A DNA stretch of 64,000 nt from Nitrosospira multiformis (GTDB lineage Bacteria; Pseudomonadota; Gammaproteobacteria; Burkholderiales; Nitrosomonadaceae), in the NCBI RefSeq assembly GCF_900110185.1, contig NZ_FOCT01000003.1, positions 264,541 to 328,540 of the forward strand. The letters are read 5' to 3'. The notes beneath the pieces were generated by a model, which did not search any database, was not told the origin of the DNA, and saw only the letters and a list, made by a program, of their open reading frames with translations. This document shows positions 40,993-51,704 of this stretch, piece by piece. A program made the translations under genes and the position numbers. Position 1 is the first letter of the stretch. Each line of letters opens with the position of its first letter.

Positions 40993-43167
40993 ATGGCTGT
41001 GTCTGCCGAAGTTTCGGGTCAACCTGAGGGCGAGGTTCGGATGGCAATCAAGGAATCTGAAGATATGAAGAAGCTGTTGAGAGCGCAGGCGAAAGAAGCA
41101 GCAGCAAAAGAACTGACGAGGGTGGATGAAGAAATGTTCGAAAATGACAGTGAAACGGAAACAGATTCAATGGCTAAAGCTCCGGAGCAGGTGACCGAGA
41201 TTGCGAAGGCAGTGATGGCGGCGAAAGAGCCTGTTCTCGCCAATGGCAAGATCGCAAGATCAAGAGCGCCCCGGGAAGGAAAAAACTCGCACGCCAAGGA
41301 TCCGGAAAAAGCCGCCGCCTCCCAGGAGCTCGAGGCGCGCCGCATGCGTCTCAAGAATCTGATCGTGCAGGGGAAGGAGCGCGGCTATCTCACTTACGCC
41401 GAAATCAATGATCATCTCCCCGACGATATGCTCGACGCGGAGCAGATCGAGAACATCATCAGCATGATCAACGACGTCGGGATTTCAGTTTATGACGAAG
41501 CGCCCGACGCGGAAACGCTGCTCATGTCTGAAACTGCCCCTACCGTAGCCGATGAGGATGTGGTGGAGGAAGCGGAAGCCGCGCTTTCCACTGTGGATTC
41601 GGAGTTCGGACGCACAACCGACCCTGTCCGGATGTATATGCGCGAAATGGGTTCCGTGGAACTGCTGACGCGTGAGAGCGAAATCGAAATCGCAAAACGT
41701 ATCGAGGACGGCCTGAAGCACATGATACAGGCGATTTCCGCCTGTCCGACAACCATAGCCGGAATTCTCGAATTTGCCGACAGAGTGTCGAAAGACGAGA
41801 TGCGCGTGGATGAGCTGGTGGATGGGTTGCTCGATCCCAGCACAGAGGAGATTATTAGCGAAGAGATTTCCGATGAATCCCTGGAACAGGAATTGAACTC
41901 GGATGCAGGAGAAGACGAGGATGTCACCGCAGTTGCAAATGCCAACCTCCTCAAGCTGAAAAATGACGCGCTAGAGCGTTTTGCAGTGGTTCAAAAGGCT
42001 TATGACGAGATGCAGAAGGTGCTCGAAAAGAAAGGATCAGGCAACAAAGCTTATAAAGACATCCAGGAGCAGATTTCATCCGAGCTGATGGCTATCCGTT
42101 TCTCTGCCAAAATGGTTGAACGGCTGTGTGATACACAACGTGCACTGGTAGATGAAATGCGCGGTTACGAACGAAAAATAATGGAGCTTTGCGTAAGCAA
42201 GGTGGGAATGTCGCGTAACCACTTCATCAAGACCTTCCCCGGTAACGAGAGCAACCTGAACTGGGTGGATGAGGAGATTGCGCTTGGCAAACCCTACAGC
42301 GCAGCCCTGGAACGTTATCGTCCCGAGATTGTGGAACAGCAACAGAATCTGCTGGCACTGCAAAAGCAGGTAGGCATTCCCTTGAAGGAACTCAAGGAAA
42401 TCAACCGCCGCATGTCCACGGGTGAGGCGAAGGCGCGCCGGGCCAAACGTGAAATGACCGAAGCAAACTTGCGACTGGTGATTTCCATCGCCAAAAAATA
42501 TACCAACCGGGGATTGCAGTTCCTCGATCTCATTCAGGAAGGCAACATCGGCCTGATGAAGGCAGTGGACAAATTCGAATACCGGCGGGGATACAAGTTT
42601 TCCACCTACGCAACCTGGTGGATTCGTCAGGCCATCACACGTTCCATCGCGGATCAGGCGCGTACCATCCGTATCCCGGTGCATATGATCGAAACGATCA
42701 ACAAGATGAACCGCATTTCCCGCCAGATCCTGCAGGAAACCGGACAGGAGCCGGAGCCCGCCGTCCTCGCCCAGAAAATGGAAATGCCGGAAGAGAAGAT
42801 TCGTAAAATCCTCAAGATTTCCAAGGAACCGATTTCCATGGAGACCCCGATCGGGGATGACGAAGATTCTCATCTCGGAGATTTCATCGAAGATTCAGCT
42901 ACCATGGCACCCGCGGATGCGGCGGTTTACGCCAGCCTGCGCGATGTTACAAAAGATATACTGGATTCGCTGACTCCGCGCGAAGCAAAAGTACTGCGCA
43001 TGCGTTTCGGCATCGAAATGAATACAGACCATACGCTGGAGGAAGTCGGCAAGCAGTTCGACGTGACGCGTGAGCGCATCCGTCAGATTGAGGCCAAGGC
43101 ACTGCGCAAGCTACGCCATCCGTCCCGTTCCGAGCGCCTGCGCAGCTTCCTGGATACTGAAGGCTGA
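40993..43167 (+). CDS. rpoD: RNA polymerase sigma factor RpoD (sigma-70)
   Basis: The housekeeping sigma factor. Region 1.1 is seen at [20 protein letters not shown] and region 1.2 at [18 protein letters not shown] long acidic non-conserved insert follows. Region 2 is [31 protein letters not shown] with the -10-recognising [15 protein letters not shown], and region 4 ends with [20 protein letters not shown]. The first 50 residues are lysine/glutamate-rich; an internal ATG at 41041 is an alternative start. It ends the rpsU-yqeY-dnaG-rpoD cluster. Confidence 0.95.
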   Translation: MAVSAEVSGQPEGEVRMAIKESEDMKKLLRAQAKEAAAKELTRVDEEMFENDSETETDSMAKAPEQVTEIAKAVMAAKEPVLANGKIARSRAPREGKNSHAKDPEKAAASQELEARRMRLKNLIVQGKERGYLTYAEINDHLPDDMLDAEQIENIISMINDVGISVYDEAPDAETLLMSETAPTVADEDVVEEAEAALSTVDSEFGRTTDPVRMYMREMGSVELLTRESEIEIAKRIEDGLKHMIQAISACPTTIAGILEFADRVSKDEMRVDELVDGLLDPSTEEIISEEISDESLEQELNSDAGEDEDVTAVANANLLKLKNDALERFAVVQKAYDEMQKVLEKKGSGNKAYKDIQEQISSELMAIRFSAKMVERLCDTQRALVDEMRGYERKIMELCVSKVGMSRNHFIKTFPGNESNLNWVDEEIALGKPYSAALERYRPEIVEQQQNLLALQKQVGIPLKELKEINRRMSTGEAKARRAKREMTEANLRLVISIAKKYTNRGLQFLDLIQEGNIGLMKAVDKFEYRRGYKFSTYATWWIRQAITRSIADQARTIRIPVHMIETINKMNRISRQILQETGQEPEPAVLAQKMEMPEEKIRKILKISKEPISMETPIGDDEDSHLGDFIEDSATMAPADAAVYASLRDVTKDILDSLTPREAKVLRMRFGIEMNTDHTLEEVGKQFDVTRERIRQIEAKALRKLRHPSRSERLRSFLDTEG

Positions 43168-43225
43168 TCAGCCTTCAGTGGCTAGTTCAATACAGTTCCA
43201 AGATAAGAGTTTTAAAGTTGTAAGA

Positions 43226-43302
<77 letters not shown>

Positions 43303-43311
43303 GTAAATATG

Positions 43312-43343
43312 CGGCCTTCAGAGATGAAGGCCGTTTTCTTTTT
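43312..43343 (+). terminator. Rho-independent terminator after the tRNA
   Basis: CGGCCTTCA/TGAAGGCCG stem with a four-base loop followed by TTTTCTTTTT. Because it lies inside the island, it replaces the tRNA's original terminator, which is now at 60923-60955. Confidence 0.85.
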
Positions 43344-43348
43344 GATAG

Positions 43349-43369
43349 TTGGCACAATTTTGGCACACC
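43349..43369 (+). promoter_or_regulatory. paired GGCAC motifs at the left end (putative integrase arm sites)
   Basis: Two GGCACA motifs 11 bp apart, 47 bp inside attL. The same pair occurs at 60748-60768 and, in inverse orientation, at 45984-46004. This is the expected place for tyrosine integrase arm-type sites. Confidence 0.45.
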
Positions 43370-43425
43370 AAGCAATGGCTATCCTTTCCTTAAGACGCGC
43401 GTTCCAATAAGCTAGACGACAAAAG

Positions 43426-43680
43426 GTGTGGGTAAGATTGGGTAACTTGATGAAGCTACTCAGAGCTAATGTGTTCGTACTGGGGTGAAAAGCCTGTCCG
43501 TTGGCTGATGCAAGACAGGTAGCAGAAGGGATTTGACAGCGGGTAACGTTCTATCTGAGAGCACCTGTCCGGTGATTCCCTAAACGTTACTCAACGCCAA
43601 GCAGCGGTGTCGCTGTAATAATCTGACTTTCAACAGGTGCAAAGTGGCGACCGAATTACGGTGCTACGGCTTGCAAATCT
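43426..43680 (+). ncRNA. structured, apparently non-coding region; possible group II intron fragment
   Basis: No open frame fits this stretch, but several helices can be drawn: CCTGTC (43493-43498) with GACAGG (43514-43519), GTAACGTT (43543-43550) with AACGTTAC (43583-43590), and ACCTGT with ACAGGT further out. It begins GTGTGGG, close to the GUGYG start of bacterial group II introns. No intron-encoded protein and no clear domain V are present. The identity is a guess; the base pairing is directly visible. Confidence 0.3.
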
Positions 43681-43801
43681 AATGATGAGTTTGCGGGCAA
43701 AATGGAGATGATGATTTTGACTGAAAATTCCTTATCCCTCCTAGTCTTATTAAGAAGACACGCATCAAAAGAGCTACCTTAAGCTAGCACCTGGATGAAT
43801 G

Positions 43802-45550
43802 TTACATAGTAGGTAGAGGTTGTTGCAGTAATAGGGTTGCCATTTCATCCTTATAGGGCATGATGGGTTCGTAGAGTTGGTGGTAAGCTCGACCAATTAC
43901 TCCAGAAAACAAAATTACATCAGGCGGATTTTTACCTGCTCCGAAGATGTGCGACGCAGAAATTCCGGGATAAGGATCAATATAATAGACTCGGCTAATC
44001 CCTAACTGATAAGCTTTTTTTGCACACAGTTCACAAGGACTGGCAGTGGAGAAAAGAAATCCTGCCGAGATACCTTGGCCGCCAGATTTCGAAATCTGCA
44101 AAAACGCGTTCTCTTCTGCATGAAGCGATCGAGTATGGACTTGGTTCTTCTCCCCTACCAATTCGTTATATACAGACTTAAAGCAATAGGTTATATGACG
44201 ACCATGAATCTCTTCGCGCTTTGACGCTACCGCTGGAATCGCGCCTAGTCCTTTCTCTCTGAACTCCTTATCAGTCAATTCGAATTTACTGAATGCTTCG
44301 TAGTCTTTTTGTTTGGTATAAAGATCATGTGAGTAGCGTAGCAAACAGGGAACTTGTCCTAGTGGCACGTCATTCCATCCTACCGCCTTTATGGAAAATG
44401 TCTCATCAGTTATTACAGCTCCGACCTGCCTAGAAATACATCCGGAGTTTAATCGCACGGCAAAGGCTGCTTGCATGCAACGCTCTTCTGGTGTTGGCGT
44501 GACGAGTCCTGGATGTTGGGCCAGAGCTATATAACGGCATAAGTTTCTGGTCAGATCGTGCAAATCGGTTAGTTCCGATCCGTACCCAATATTAGAGATA
44601 TAGATGTCTGCAGCACTTATACAATCTTGTATGTTTTGCGACACAAATTGATCGTATCCAGTTAGATTGCGTTTGTTTTTTGGATATTCTTTATCATCCA
44701 AGGCCTTTATTTCGCTGCTTTTAAGTACGGCTCGGTGCAAAAGGCGATGCTGCCTCGATTCTTCATCTGTCGTTACGGCGATAATGAAGAGCCGGTTGAT
44801 TTTTTCCCTCAGATAATGAATTTCATACGGATGACGGATGGCGTCAATAACGAAGTAGTGGCATATGGTCGATGTAAGCTCGTTAGAGCGCTGACCTAAC
44901 TCTATTAGTTTTTCTATGCGTCTCGGAATTGCAAATAAATTCTCGGGATCTATTTCTTTTTTTAACGGTGAACCCGATCTTCGCACGTTATCTCCCAATT
45001 GCTGAAACAGGGCTGTATACGCGCTTAAGGAAAGAAAATCTTTTAATTCTGTGGCTAAGTTAGGAAGCGTATTAAAATAAAATTTGTCCGCATCAATTAT
45101 TGCGTCCCGTGCCGCAGTAGAAACATGCGAAAGTGTTTTCAGACTCTTCGAAGCTGCATGATGCGCTTCTTCTAGTGCAGCACGCAATTTAGACGGCGGT
45201 TTACTACGGAATTGTGCCGTAAATTCATCAGGGTCTGCCTCAAGGGCAAAACTTAGAATGACTTGGCTGACTTGAATCTTACGAAATTTCGTCCATCGTT
45301 CTTTCAGCCAATGTTCAACGATCCTATCCTTTCGGTCTTCGTGGTTGGTTGGGGGGTTAGGTAGAGCTCGCCACTGTAATTCCTGAAACGATGATTTACA
45401 GAGTAGTTCAGCAACGGTAGAGCATCCGCTTCCGGTTCTGCCTGTTAATCCTAATACCAAAAATCCGGAGCTTCGTTCGAATATTTTTTCCGTCCCTTTA
45501 GCGATATTTTCATCGTCTAGACTACTGGCAGATTGTTTCTTCTTAGTCAT
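43802..45550 (-). CDS. AvcD-type anti-phage deoxycytidylate deaminase
   Basis: A 582-residue two-domain protein. The N-terminal P-loop kinase-like domain carries GLTGRTGSGCST (residues 34-45). The C-terminal zinc deaminase domain has H477-A-E479 and PC506-ELC509, the full catalytic and zinc set. This architecture matches AvcD/defensive dCTP deaminases, which deplete deoxycytidine nucleotides during phage infection and are held in check by an RNA (AvcI) encoded just upstream. It is the first gene inside the island, convergent with the backbone genes, and its upstream 586 bp are gene-free. Base composition is more AT-rich than the backbone. A plain dCMP deaminase is less likely given the length and the fused kinase domain. 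Confidence 0.82.
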   Translation of the reverse strand: MTKKKQSASSLDDENIAKGTEKIFERSSGFLVLGLTGRTGSGCSTVAELLCKSSFQELQWRALPNPPTNHEDRKDRIVEHWLKERWTKFRKIQVSQVILSFALEADPDEFTAQFRSKPPSKLRAALEEAHHAASKSLKTLSHVSTAARDAIIDADKFYFNTLPNLATELKDFLSLSAYTALFQQLGDNVRRSGSPLKKEIDPENLFAIPRRIEKLIELGQRSNELTSTICHYFVIDAIRHPYEIHYLREKINRLFIIAVTTDEESRQHRLLHRAVLKSSEIKALDDKEYPKNKRNLTGYDQFVSQNIQDCISAADIYISNIGYGSELTDLHDLTRNLCRYIALAQHPGLVTPTPEERCMQAAFAVRLNSGCISRQVGAVITDETFSIKAVGWNDVPLGQVPCLLRYSHDLYTKQKDYEAFSKFELTDKEFREKGLGAIPAVASKREEIHGRHITYCFKSVYNELVGEKNQVHTRSLHAEENAFLQISKSGGQGISAGFLFSTASPCELCAKKAYQLGISRVYYIDPYPGISASHIFGAGKNPPDVILFSGVIGRAYHQLYEPIMPYKDEMATLLLQQPLPTM

Positions 45551-46136
45551 TAGAAATATTTAGGTGTAAGTTTATATTCTATTACGCTAGTTTCCCGCGA
45601 AATAAAAACGAGCGTGGATTGCATGCGATTATACTGACGTTAGCTAATAGTGGGCATTGGACGAAGGTACGCCTGAGTATTGGTAGGGGTATTACAAAAG
45701 GAAAGGGCGTAGAAACCCCCAGAGGACAGCAGGTGGGCAGTGTAACGAGGTTAATCAAACCCGTAAGGAGATATTAGTAGGCGAGTAAATTCATTGTAAT
45801 TAGGTGCTCCTGACGCGTGAAAATAGGTTAAGCGCTTTCCCCGCTTAAGTGTTTGCTTAGAAATGGGGGAAATTTAACAGTATCCCCCTGACGAAAGAAC
45901 ACATCCAAAACTACCATCAGATTTATTATCTATGTCATCTAATCATCGCAACTACTCCTTTTATGCTCTCTTGTTACCTTAACTGTGCCAATATTGTGCC
46001 AAATATATCTTCTATGAAATAAAAACATAGCCAGGACATATGGTTATAAATATAGCCCATAAGTCTATATATCCCTTGTTGTTATTTTTTCCTCTTTGCT
46101 CTATGATTCGCCCGTCTTTTTTACAAGAGGGAAATC
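45551..46136. other. 586-bp intergenic region between avcD-like gene and integrase; candidate antitoxin RNA
   Basis: No gene is visible. There are two strong hairpins, TTAAGC/GCTTAA (45828-45848) and GGGGGA/TCCCCC (45865-45888). A purine-rich stretch at 45690-45760 has AGGGGT/ACCCCC pairing. In AvcID systems the inhibitory RNA lies directly upstream of avcD on the same strand, which here would be inside this gap. The integrase promoter must also be here. Confidence 0.35.
45984..46004 (-). promoter_or_regulatory. paired GGCAC motifs upstream of the integrase
   Basis: Read on the minus strand, TTTGGCACAATATTGGCACA contains the same motif pair as the two island ends. It may be an integrase autoregulatory site. 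Confidence 0.4.
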
Positions 46137-47216
46137 ATGGCAACAATACAAAGAAGAAGCGGGCGTGATGGGGACGTAACCTATCGTGTACAAATCCGAC
46201 TAAAAGGTTATCCGCCGGAAACTGCAAGTTTTCAGCGTTTAACGGACGCCAAGGAATGGGCAGCCAAAACTGAAACCGCTATTCGTGCTGGTCGGCACTT
46301 CGGGCAAAGCAAGCGTCGCACATTCAACGATCTCGCGGACGAATATCAGGTTCATGCCAAAAACATCAAATGCCTTGGCCATTGGCGCAAGATATTTGGT
46401 AATGACCTGCTGGATAAAATCACCCCATCGCGAATCAACAAGGAACGCGATAAGCTGCTGAGTGAGGCCACTTCTCGCTTTGCCACTCCCGCCACTGGTA
46501 ATCCCGAACTGGATGCCAAGCGACAACGAAGTTTGCGCACCGGCTCTACCGTTAACCGCTATCTTGCCGCACTTTCCTCCTGTTTAAGTTATGGAGTCAG
46601 AATGGAATGGATTGAGCGCAACCCTTGTGAGCGTGTGACCAAACCAAAAGAAGGGGAGGGCAGGGTCAGGTTCCTCACTGACGAAGAACGTCCCCGCCTA
46701 TTGGATGCCTGCCTACCACACCCTGATCTCTATCTCGCGGTAGTGCTGGCATTAACCACCGGGGCTAGGCAAGCGGAGATCATGACCTTACGCTGGCATC
46801 AGATCGACTTCAAGCGGCAAGTGATAACGCTTGACAAGACCAAGAATGGTGACAAACGCGCACTGGCGCTGGTGGGTGAGGCATTCACTTTATTACAGGA
46901 GCGTGCCAAGGTACGCAATTTGAAAGATGACCGCATCTTTCCACCAACCAAATACGCCAAAAAGGCTCAGTATCTCGACCTGCGCGCTCAGTGGGAGGGC
47001 GCTTTGAAGAAAGCCGACATCAAGGACTTTCACTGGCACGACCTTCGCCACACGGCTGCTTCATATCTTGCCATGAGCGGCGTCTCGCTCGTGGAAATTG
47101 CCAAGGTGCTTGGACATCGAACAATGCAAATGGTGGCGCGATATTCCCACCTGTCGGAGGGGCATATTGTTGCTACGGGAGAGAAACTCGCAGCCCGGCT
47201 GGGAGTGGGGAAATGA
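46137..47216 (+). CDS. tyrosine site-specific integrase
   Basis: The recombinase that would insert and excise the island at the tRNA gene. An N-terminal arm-binding domain (ATIQRRSGRDGDVTYRVQIR, residues 1-50) and a SAM-like core-binding domain precede the catalytic domain. The catalytic residues are all present: R211 (TTGARQAEIM), K in TKNGDK, H301-x-x-R304, H327 (LGHRT) and Tyr336 (ARYSHLS). GAGGGAAATC precedes the ATG. It lies about 2.8 kb inside attL, with avcD between, which suggests defence cargo was added at the end of an older element. It shares an ATGA overlap with the next gene. Confidence 0.93.
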   Translation: MATIQRRSGRDGDVTYRVQIRLKGYPPETASFQRLTDAKEWAAKTETAIRAGRHFGQSKRRTFNDLADEYQVHAKNIKCLGHWRKIFGNDLLDKITPSRINKERDKLLSEATSRFATPATGNPELDAKRQRSLRTGSTVNRYLAALSSCLSYGVRMEWIERNPCERVTKPKEGEGRVRFLTDEERPRLLDACLPHPDLYLAVVLALTTGARQAEIMTLRWHQIDFKRQVITLDKTKNGDKRALALVGEAFTLLQERAKVRNLKDDRIFPPTKYAKKAQYLDLRAQWEGALKKADIKDFHWHDLRHTAASYLAMSGVSLVEIAKVLGHRTMQMVARYSHLSEGHIVATGEKLAARLGVGK

Positions 47217-47491
47217 ATATGGTGGCTGGTAGGCCAGATGATTTGATTCCTTACCTCGCAGCGGCAGATATAGTAAAGAGGCGATATCGGGAAACAACCT
47301 TCGAAGAATTTGCAATGTGGATTTTCTTCGGGGGGTACCACTACTTTGATGAAGATCTGGATGATCTGGATGAGGATTCTCTTGACTGGTTTGAAGCAAA
47401 CGAGGGAGGGTTTAAGTCTTATTTTCAGAATGACGAAGATATGAGAAGAGCGCTGGAGTTATTTGAACGGTTGACGCGGGGGAAACAATAG
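47213..47491 (+). CDS. small acidic protein coupled to the integrase
   Basis: A 92-residue acidic protein, rich in Asp/Glu (FDEDLDDLDEDSLDWFEANE). Its ATG overlaps the integrase stop by four bases, so it is translationally coupled. Small acidic partners of integrases may act as recombination directionality or anti-DNA-binding factors, but nothing in the sequence proves that here. Family unknown. Confidence 0.5.
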   Translation: MNMVAGRPDDLIPYLAAADIVKRRYRETTFEEFAMWIFFGGYHYFDEDLDDLDEDSLDWFEANEGGFKSYFQNDEDMRRALELFERLTRGKQ

Positions 47492-47544
47492 AATGGGAAG
47501 AAATACGTCAGAACCTCCACTTGCGCTATTTTTCGCGTTCTGAA

Positions 47545-47979
47545 ATGGAATCCTATGACCCGCCGAACCGATGGTTAACGTACCAGCAACTGATGGATAA
47601 GTGGTCGAAGCTTATAGGTAAAGAGGATGCGAAAGCAAAAATCGCGAACCTGAGGCCGGATTTTCCGGTTCGGATAGTGACTCAAGGCAGGGAAATATGC
47701 ATGTACTCTAAGTATGAATGCGATTTAATCGAACAAGAATTCGGAGCTAAAGCCGCAACGGTTGAGCCGCCCAAGAACTGGATCTTAAGAGTACAGGCTC
47801 AGGCAGCTATCGAATGGAAGAAATATCAAAAAATGCAGTGTAATCCCACCAAACACAGTATTAAAGACGAACTCGCCAGGTGGTGTAAAGACAATAACGT
47901 TCGGACCCCAACCCATATCATTCCTAGCGCTGACTATATTTACCGGCATGTGCTTCGGAATTGGGATCCCCCTAGCTAA
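47545..47979 (+). CDS. hypothetical island protein
   Basis: A 144-residue protein (152 if the TTG at 47521 is used). It begins MESYDPPNRWLTYQQLMDKWSKLIGKEDAK, which resembles a helix-turn-helix style recognition segment, and ends with a basic, Trp-rich part (DELARWCKDNNVRTPTHI). It follows the integrase operon on the same strand. No family recognised. Confidence 0.5.
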   Translation: MESYDPPNRWLTYQQLMDKWSKLIGKEDAKAKIANLRPDFPVRIVTQGREICMYSKYECDLIEQEFGAKAATVEPPKNWILRVQAQAAIEWKKYQKMQCNPTKHSIKDELARWCKDNNVRTPTHIIPSADYIYRHVLRNWDPPS

Positions 47980-48171
47980 AATCCAGTTAGGCGAGTTGGC
48001 AAATTAGGCAAACGTCCTTGTGCAAGAGTTTGCCAACGGCCCCAACGTGAAGCGAAACCCGCGCCAATACAAGGTTAGCGGGTTTTTATTTTTGTGGAGC
48101 TCGGATTACCTTTTTATACCTTGCCGGATTGTGATGAGAATCTTCTTCAACTCTAGAAAAGACGATTCAAC

Positions 48172-48468
48172 ATGAAAGTAAAATCCAATGAAGTAGAGCA
48201 AGTCGCAAAGAGCGAAATAAATGGGGTTTCGCCACGTCCTCTTTACACCCTTCGTAAATTTGCTGAGCGTAATTCTAACTTCACAACGCTGTCAGCAATC
48301 ACCAATCAACACTTCAAATCACGTCCACGATTTTCCACTAGTGGAATAGTGCCGGGTAATGGCATGCACGACTTTGGTGTCTTCGTCCGGATCGGTCGGC
48401 GGGTATTAGTGGATGAGGAGGCATATTTTCGCTGGCTACATGCGCAGCAAAATGGGGATCGGAAATGA
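48172..48468 (+). CDS. excisionase/AlpA-like DNA-binding protein
   Basis: A 98-residue protein whose C-terminus VFVRIGRRVLVDEEAYFRWLHAQ matches the wing and recognition segment of MerR-like excisionases. These help phage and island integrases excise. Fits the context downstream of the integrase. The helix-turn-helix itself is only partly evident. Confidence 0.55.
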   Translation: MKVKSNEVEQVAKSEINGVSPRPLYTLRKFAERNSNFTTLSAITNQHFKSRPRFSTSGIVPGNGMHDFGVFVRIGRRVLVDEEAYFRWLHAQQNGDRK

Positions 48469-48590
48469 TGCTCTCAAAAAAAAGTTGCCTATACCTAATG
48501 GGTGGCGTGCAGGAGATTGCGAGAGCATGATCCTTACCATTGCTGTGGGATCTGCCACCCCGCTCGGATCGTGCCACGGGGGAAACCCAG

Positions 48591-51154
48591 ATGACTGAGA
48601 TCAGCACTATCCGGGACGCACTGGAGTACATTTCTGCTCGCGATCGAGGCGTGTGGACCAGGATGGGGATGGCCATCAAATCCGAGCTAGGCGACGATGG
48701 CTTTGTTATCTGGGATGAATGGAGCATGCAAGACGCTTCATACGACCCAAAAACGGCAAAGATTACTTGGCGCTCGTTTAAGCAAAGCGGGGGTATAAGT
48801 ATAGGCACCCTGTTTCACGAAGCAAAGACCAATGGTTGGCGCAGTGACGGAACCTTGCCAAAACCCTCTGCTGAAGGGATTGAGGCGCGACGTCGCGATG
48901 CTGCAGAGCGGCCAGCACTTCACGAAGAGGAAGAGCAGAAAAGGCAGGAGGCGGCCAAGCGAAAGGCAGCTTCGATCCTGGAGGCGGCAACGGGTGACCC
49001 GTCTAACCATCTCTACATTAAAAGTAAAAAGAACCCCCCAATTGGAACTTGGATTAAGCGCGGATATTGGCCGCAACGCGAATGGCATGATGCGTTGCTG
49101 GTACCCATTTTTCAAGCCGACACCAAGGTATGGTCTATCGAGGCTATTAATACGGATGGAAAAAAGGATAGCCTGAAGGACGGCAGGAAGGCAGGAGGTT
49201 TTCACCCTATAGGAAAGATTAAGGGTTCAAAGCAGGTGTTGATTGGCGAAGGAATCTCCACTATGGCGGCCTGCCATAATTCAACCGGTATTACATCGGT
49301 GGCGGCCTTAAGTGCAGGCAATCTTAAGGCTGTTGCGGAAGCAGTGCTTGGGCTTGCCCCTGATGCCGAAATCATCTTCATTGCAGACAACGACATCAAA
49401 GCTGATGGGACCAATGTAGGTTTAAGCGCAGCCAGAGATGCGGCTTATGCCTTTCATGCACGTGTGGCGATTCCCGAGCTTGATGGACGTACTTGTGACT
49501 TCTGGGACATATGGAGTGAGCGTGGGAAGGATGCAGTTAGGCATGCTATAGAAGCCGCAAGGACTCACACATTTTCTCTACTTCCTCACACCATCGCCGA
49601 TGTAGATCGGCTTGGCCACGAAGAATCAGATCAGACGGGTCAGGGCGGGGTGAACCCATACGAGCCATGGACAGAACCACAACCGATGGCCGTCAAGGTG
49701 GAGCCGGAACCTTATCCGCTTGACGCGCTTCCCCATTCCATCCATGCCGCCGTGGAAGAAGTCGCAGGCTTTGTCAAAGCACCCTTGCCACTGGTGGCGT
49801 CTTCGGCATTGGCAGCGCTGTCTGTGGCGATCCAGGCTTATGCGGATATTAAGCGGGCAGAAAAACTCTCTGGTCCAGTGGGTCTGTTCTTGTTGACCAT
49901 AGCCGATTCAGGTGAGCGGAAATCCACCTGCGATGGGTTTTTTATGAAAGCGATCCGCGACTACGAGGAGGTGCAAGCCGAGATCGCAAAACCGATTCTT
50001 AAAGACTACAAGGCAGCAATCCAGGCGTGGGAAGCCAAACATAATGGCATCAAGGAAAAAATCAAACAACTAGCCAAAAATAGCAAGCCAACGGCAGAAG
50101 ACGAATCAGCTTTGCGCGATTTGGAACAGCAAAAGCCTGAACCCGAAAGAGTGCCGCGACTACTTTATGCGGACGCAACACCGGAGGCATTGGCTTACGG
50201 ACTGGCAACGCAGTGGCCTTCGGGAGGGATTGTATCTGCCGAAGCTGGGATCGTTCTGGGCTCGCATGGCATGGGCAAGGATTCTGTCATGCGAAATCTC
50301 GCCATGCTGAATCAACTCTGGGATGGGAATCCCTTATCGATTGATAGGAAAACAACAGATTCCTTTGCTGTCCGAGGGGCTCGCCTGACTGTCGCCTTGC
50401 AAGTCCAGGAACCGACCTTGAGGGAGTTCTTTGGCCGTTCTGGGGCACTTGCCCGGGGTACCGGGTTTCTTGCGCGATTTCTTACATCCTGGCCCGAATC
50501 GACGCAAGGCTTTCGTCCTTTCACAGAAGCGCCAGAGAATTGGCCTCACCTTACCGCGTTCAATCGGCGCCTCGCTGATCTCTTAAATCAGCCATTGGAT
50601 TAGACGATGATGGAGCACTGACACCGTCGATGCTAACCCTTGCACCTGAGGCAAAGGCTGCCTGGGTGGAGTATCACAATGAGATTGAAAAAGAACTTGC
50701 AAGCGGCGGAGAGCTGTATGACGTTCGGGACGTGGCAAGCAAATCTGCTGACAATGTGGCACGGCTGGCGACACTGTTTCAGATATTCGAGCATGGCATG
50801 GGTAGTGCCGTCCGAGTGGAATTTGTCGAAGCAGCGAGCCGGATCACAGCTTGGCATTTGAATGAAGCACGTAGGTTTTTCGGCGAGCTTGCGTTACCAG
50901 CAGAACTGGCAGACGTGGCGCGACTGGATACTTGGCTGATTGATTATTGTCGGCGGGAGCAAACGTATCTTGTTCCAGTCGCAAAGTTGCAACAAGGGGG
51001 ACCAGGCGGACTACGCAGTAAAGCAAGCATCGAAGCGGCCTTGAGGGAACTGGAAGAGTTGGGGCGGGCGCGTTTGGTGCGGGACGGCAAGAAAAAAATG
51101 GTTGCCGTAAATCCGTGGCTGCTGAGCAAGGAGGGGAATAATGGCGCTTGTTGA
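48591..51154 (+). pseudogene. PriCT-2/Toprim/DUF3987 replication protein, frameshifted
   Basis: A mobile-element primase-helicase type protein. PriCT-2 domain (ALEYISARDRGVWTRMGMAI, ending ISIGTLFHEAKTNGW) comes first. A Toprim domain follows (VLIGEGISTMAACH, IIFIADNDIKADG), then the DUF3987 helicase-like domain (PYPLDALPHSIHAAVEEVAGFVKAP). Near 50597 a one-base loss ends the frame at NQPLD. The continuation (LDDDGALTPSMLTLAPEAKAAW and on to 51154) is clearly the missing C-terminal part. The two halves may still be made separately, but no ribosome site supports the second. I start at 48591 (GGGGGAAACCCAG before the ATG). Confidence 0.75.
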
Positions 51155-51704
51155 CCTGATCCGAAAACGGGGAAACAGGGAGTCTGCTAACGATAATCTT
51201 GCGAAAGTTGCTAATGATAGGGACCAGGCTGGCAAACCATTAGCAGAATTAGCACCTTTAGCATTAGCAAATCCTGGCAAAGAAGAAACGGTAAACCTGG
51301 ATTGCCTGGCTGTGGGTGATATGGCGCAAACTTCCTTCAAATGGTGGGTTGAGTACTATGGAGATTATCCGATTGCCGAAGCATCTTGCTCTCCTGCGGC
51401 GAACGGGGCCGTGATAGAGCCTTCTCAACCAGGATCTGGAAAACCTCTTGCCCCTCTGAACCACAATGAGGAGAAGGTGATCCGGGAATGGTTAGCACAC
51501 ATTCGGGAAACCGATCCGGAAATGATCGCGCTCGTGTTGGAAGAATGCCGTACCAATGCAAATGCGAGGGATTACTTCCTTGGGCGAGCTGCAGTAGTTC
51601 GACGAGCTGCTTACCTCGGTGATGAACGTCGGCTTTGTAACCAATGTACGAATCTCACCGCAAAAGGGCTCTGTCTTGCTGCTCCGCGAGGTGAAATCGT
51701 GTGA
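51141..51704 (+). CDS. island protein with C-terminal zinc motif, ended early by an in-frame TGA
   Basis: A 187-residue protein overlapping the end of the replication gene by 14 bp. The C-terminus CNQCTNLTAKGLCLAA looks like a zinc-binding motif found in proteins encoded after DUF3987 genes. Directly after the TGA the same frame stays open for 38 codons (…LPSRCEGYRPRPDDPNQRPG…) up to 51821, and this looks like the natural end of the protein. The gene is therefore probably truncated by a nonsense change. Confidence 0.55.
   Translation: MALVDLIRKRGNRESANDNLAKVANDRDQAGKPLAELAPLALANPGKEETVNLDCLAVGDMAQTSFKWWVEYYGDYPIAEASCSPAANGAVIEPSQPGSGKPLAPLNHNEEKVIREWLAHIRETDPEMIALVLEECRTNANARDYFLGRAAVVRRAAYLGDERRLCNQCTNLTAKGLCLAAPRGEIV

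Noticed and set aside
42076..42873. 265-codon minus-strand ORF inside rpoD
   Set aside because: Antisense of conserved sigma-70 regions; no independent evidence.
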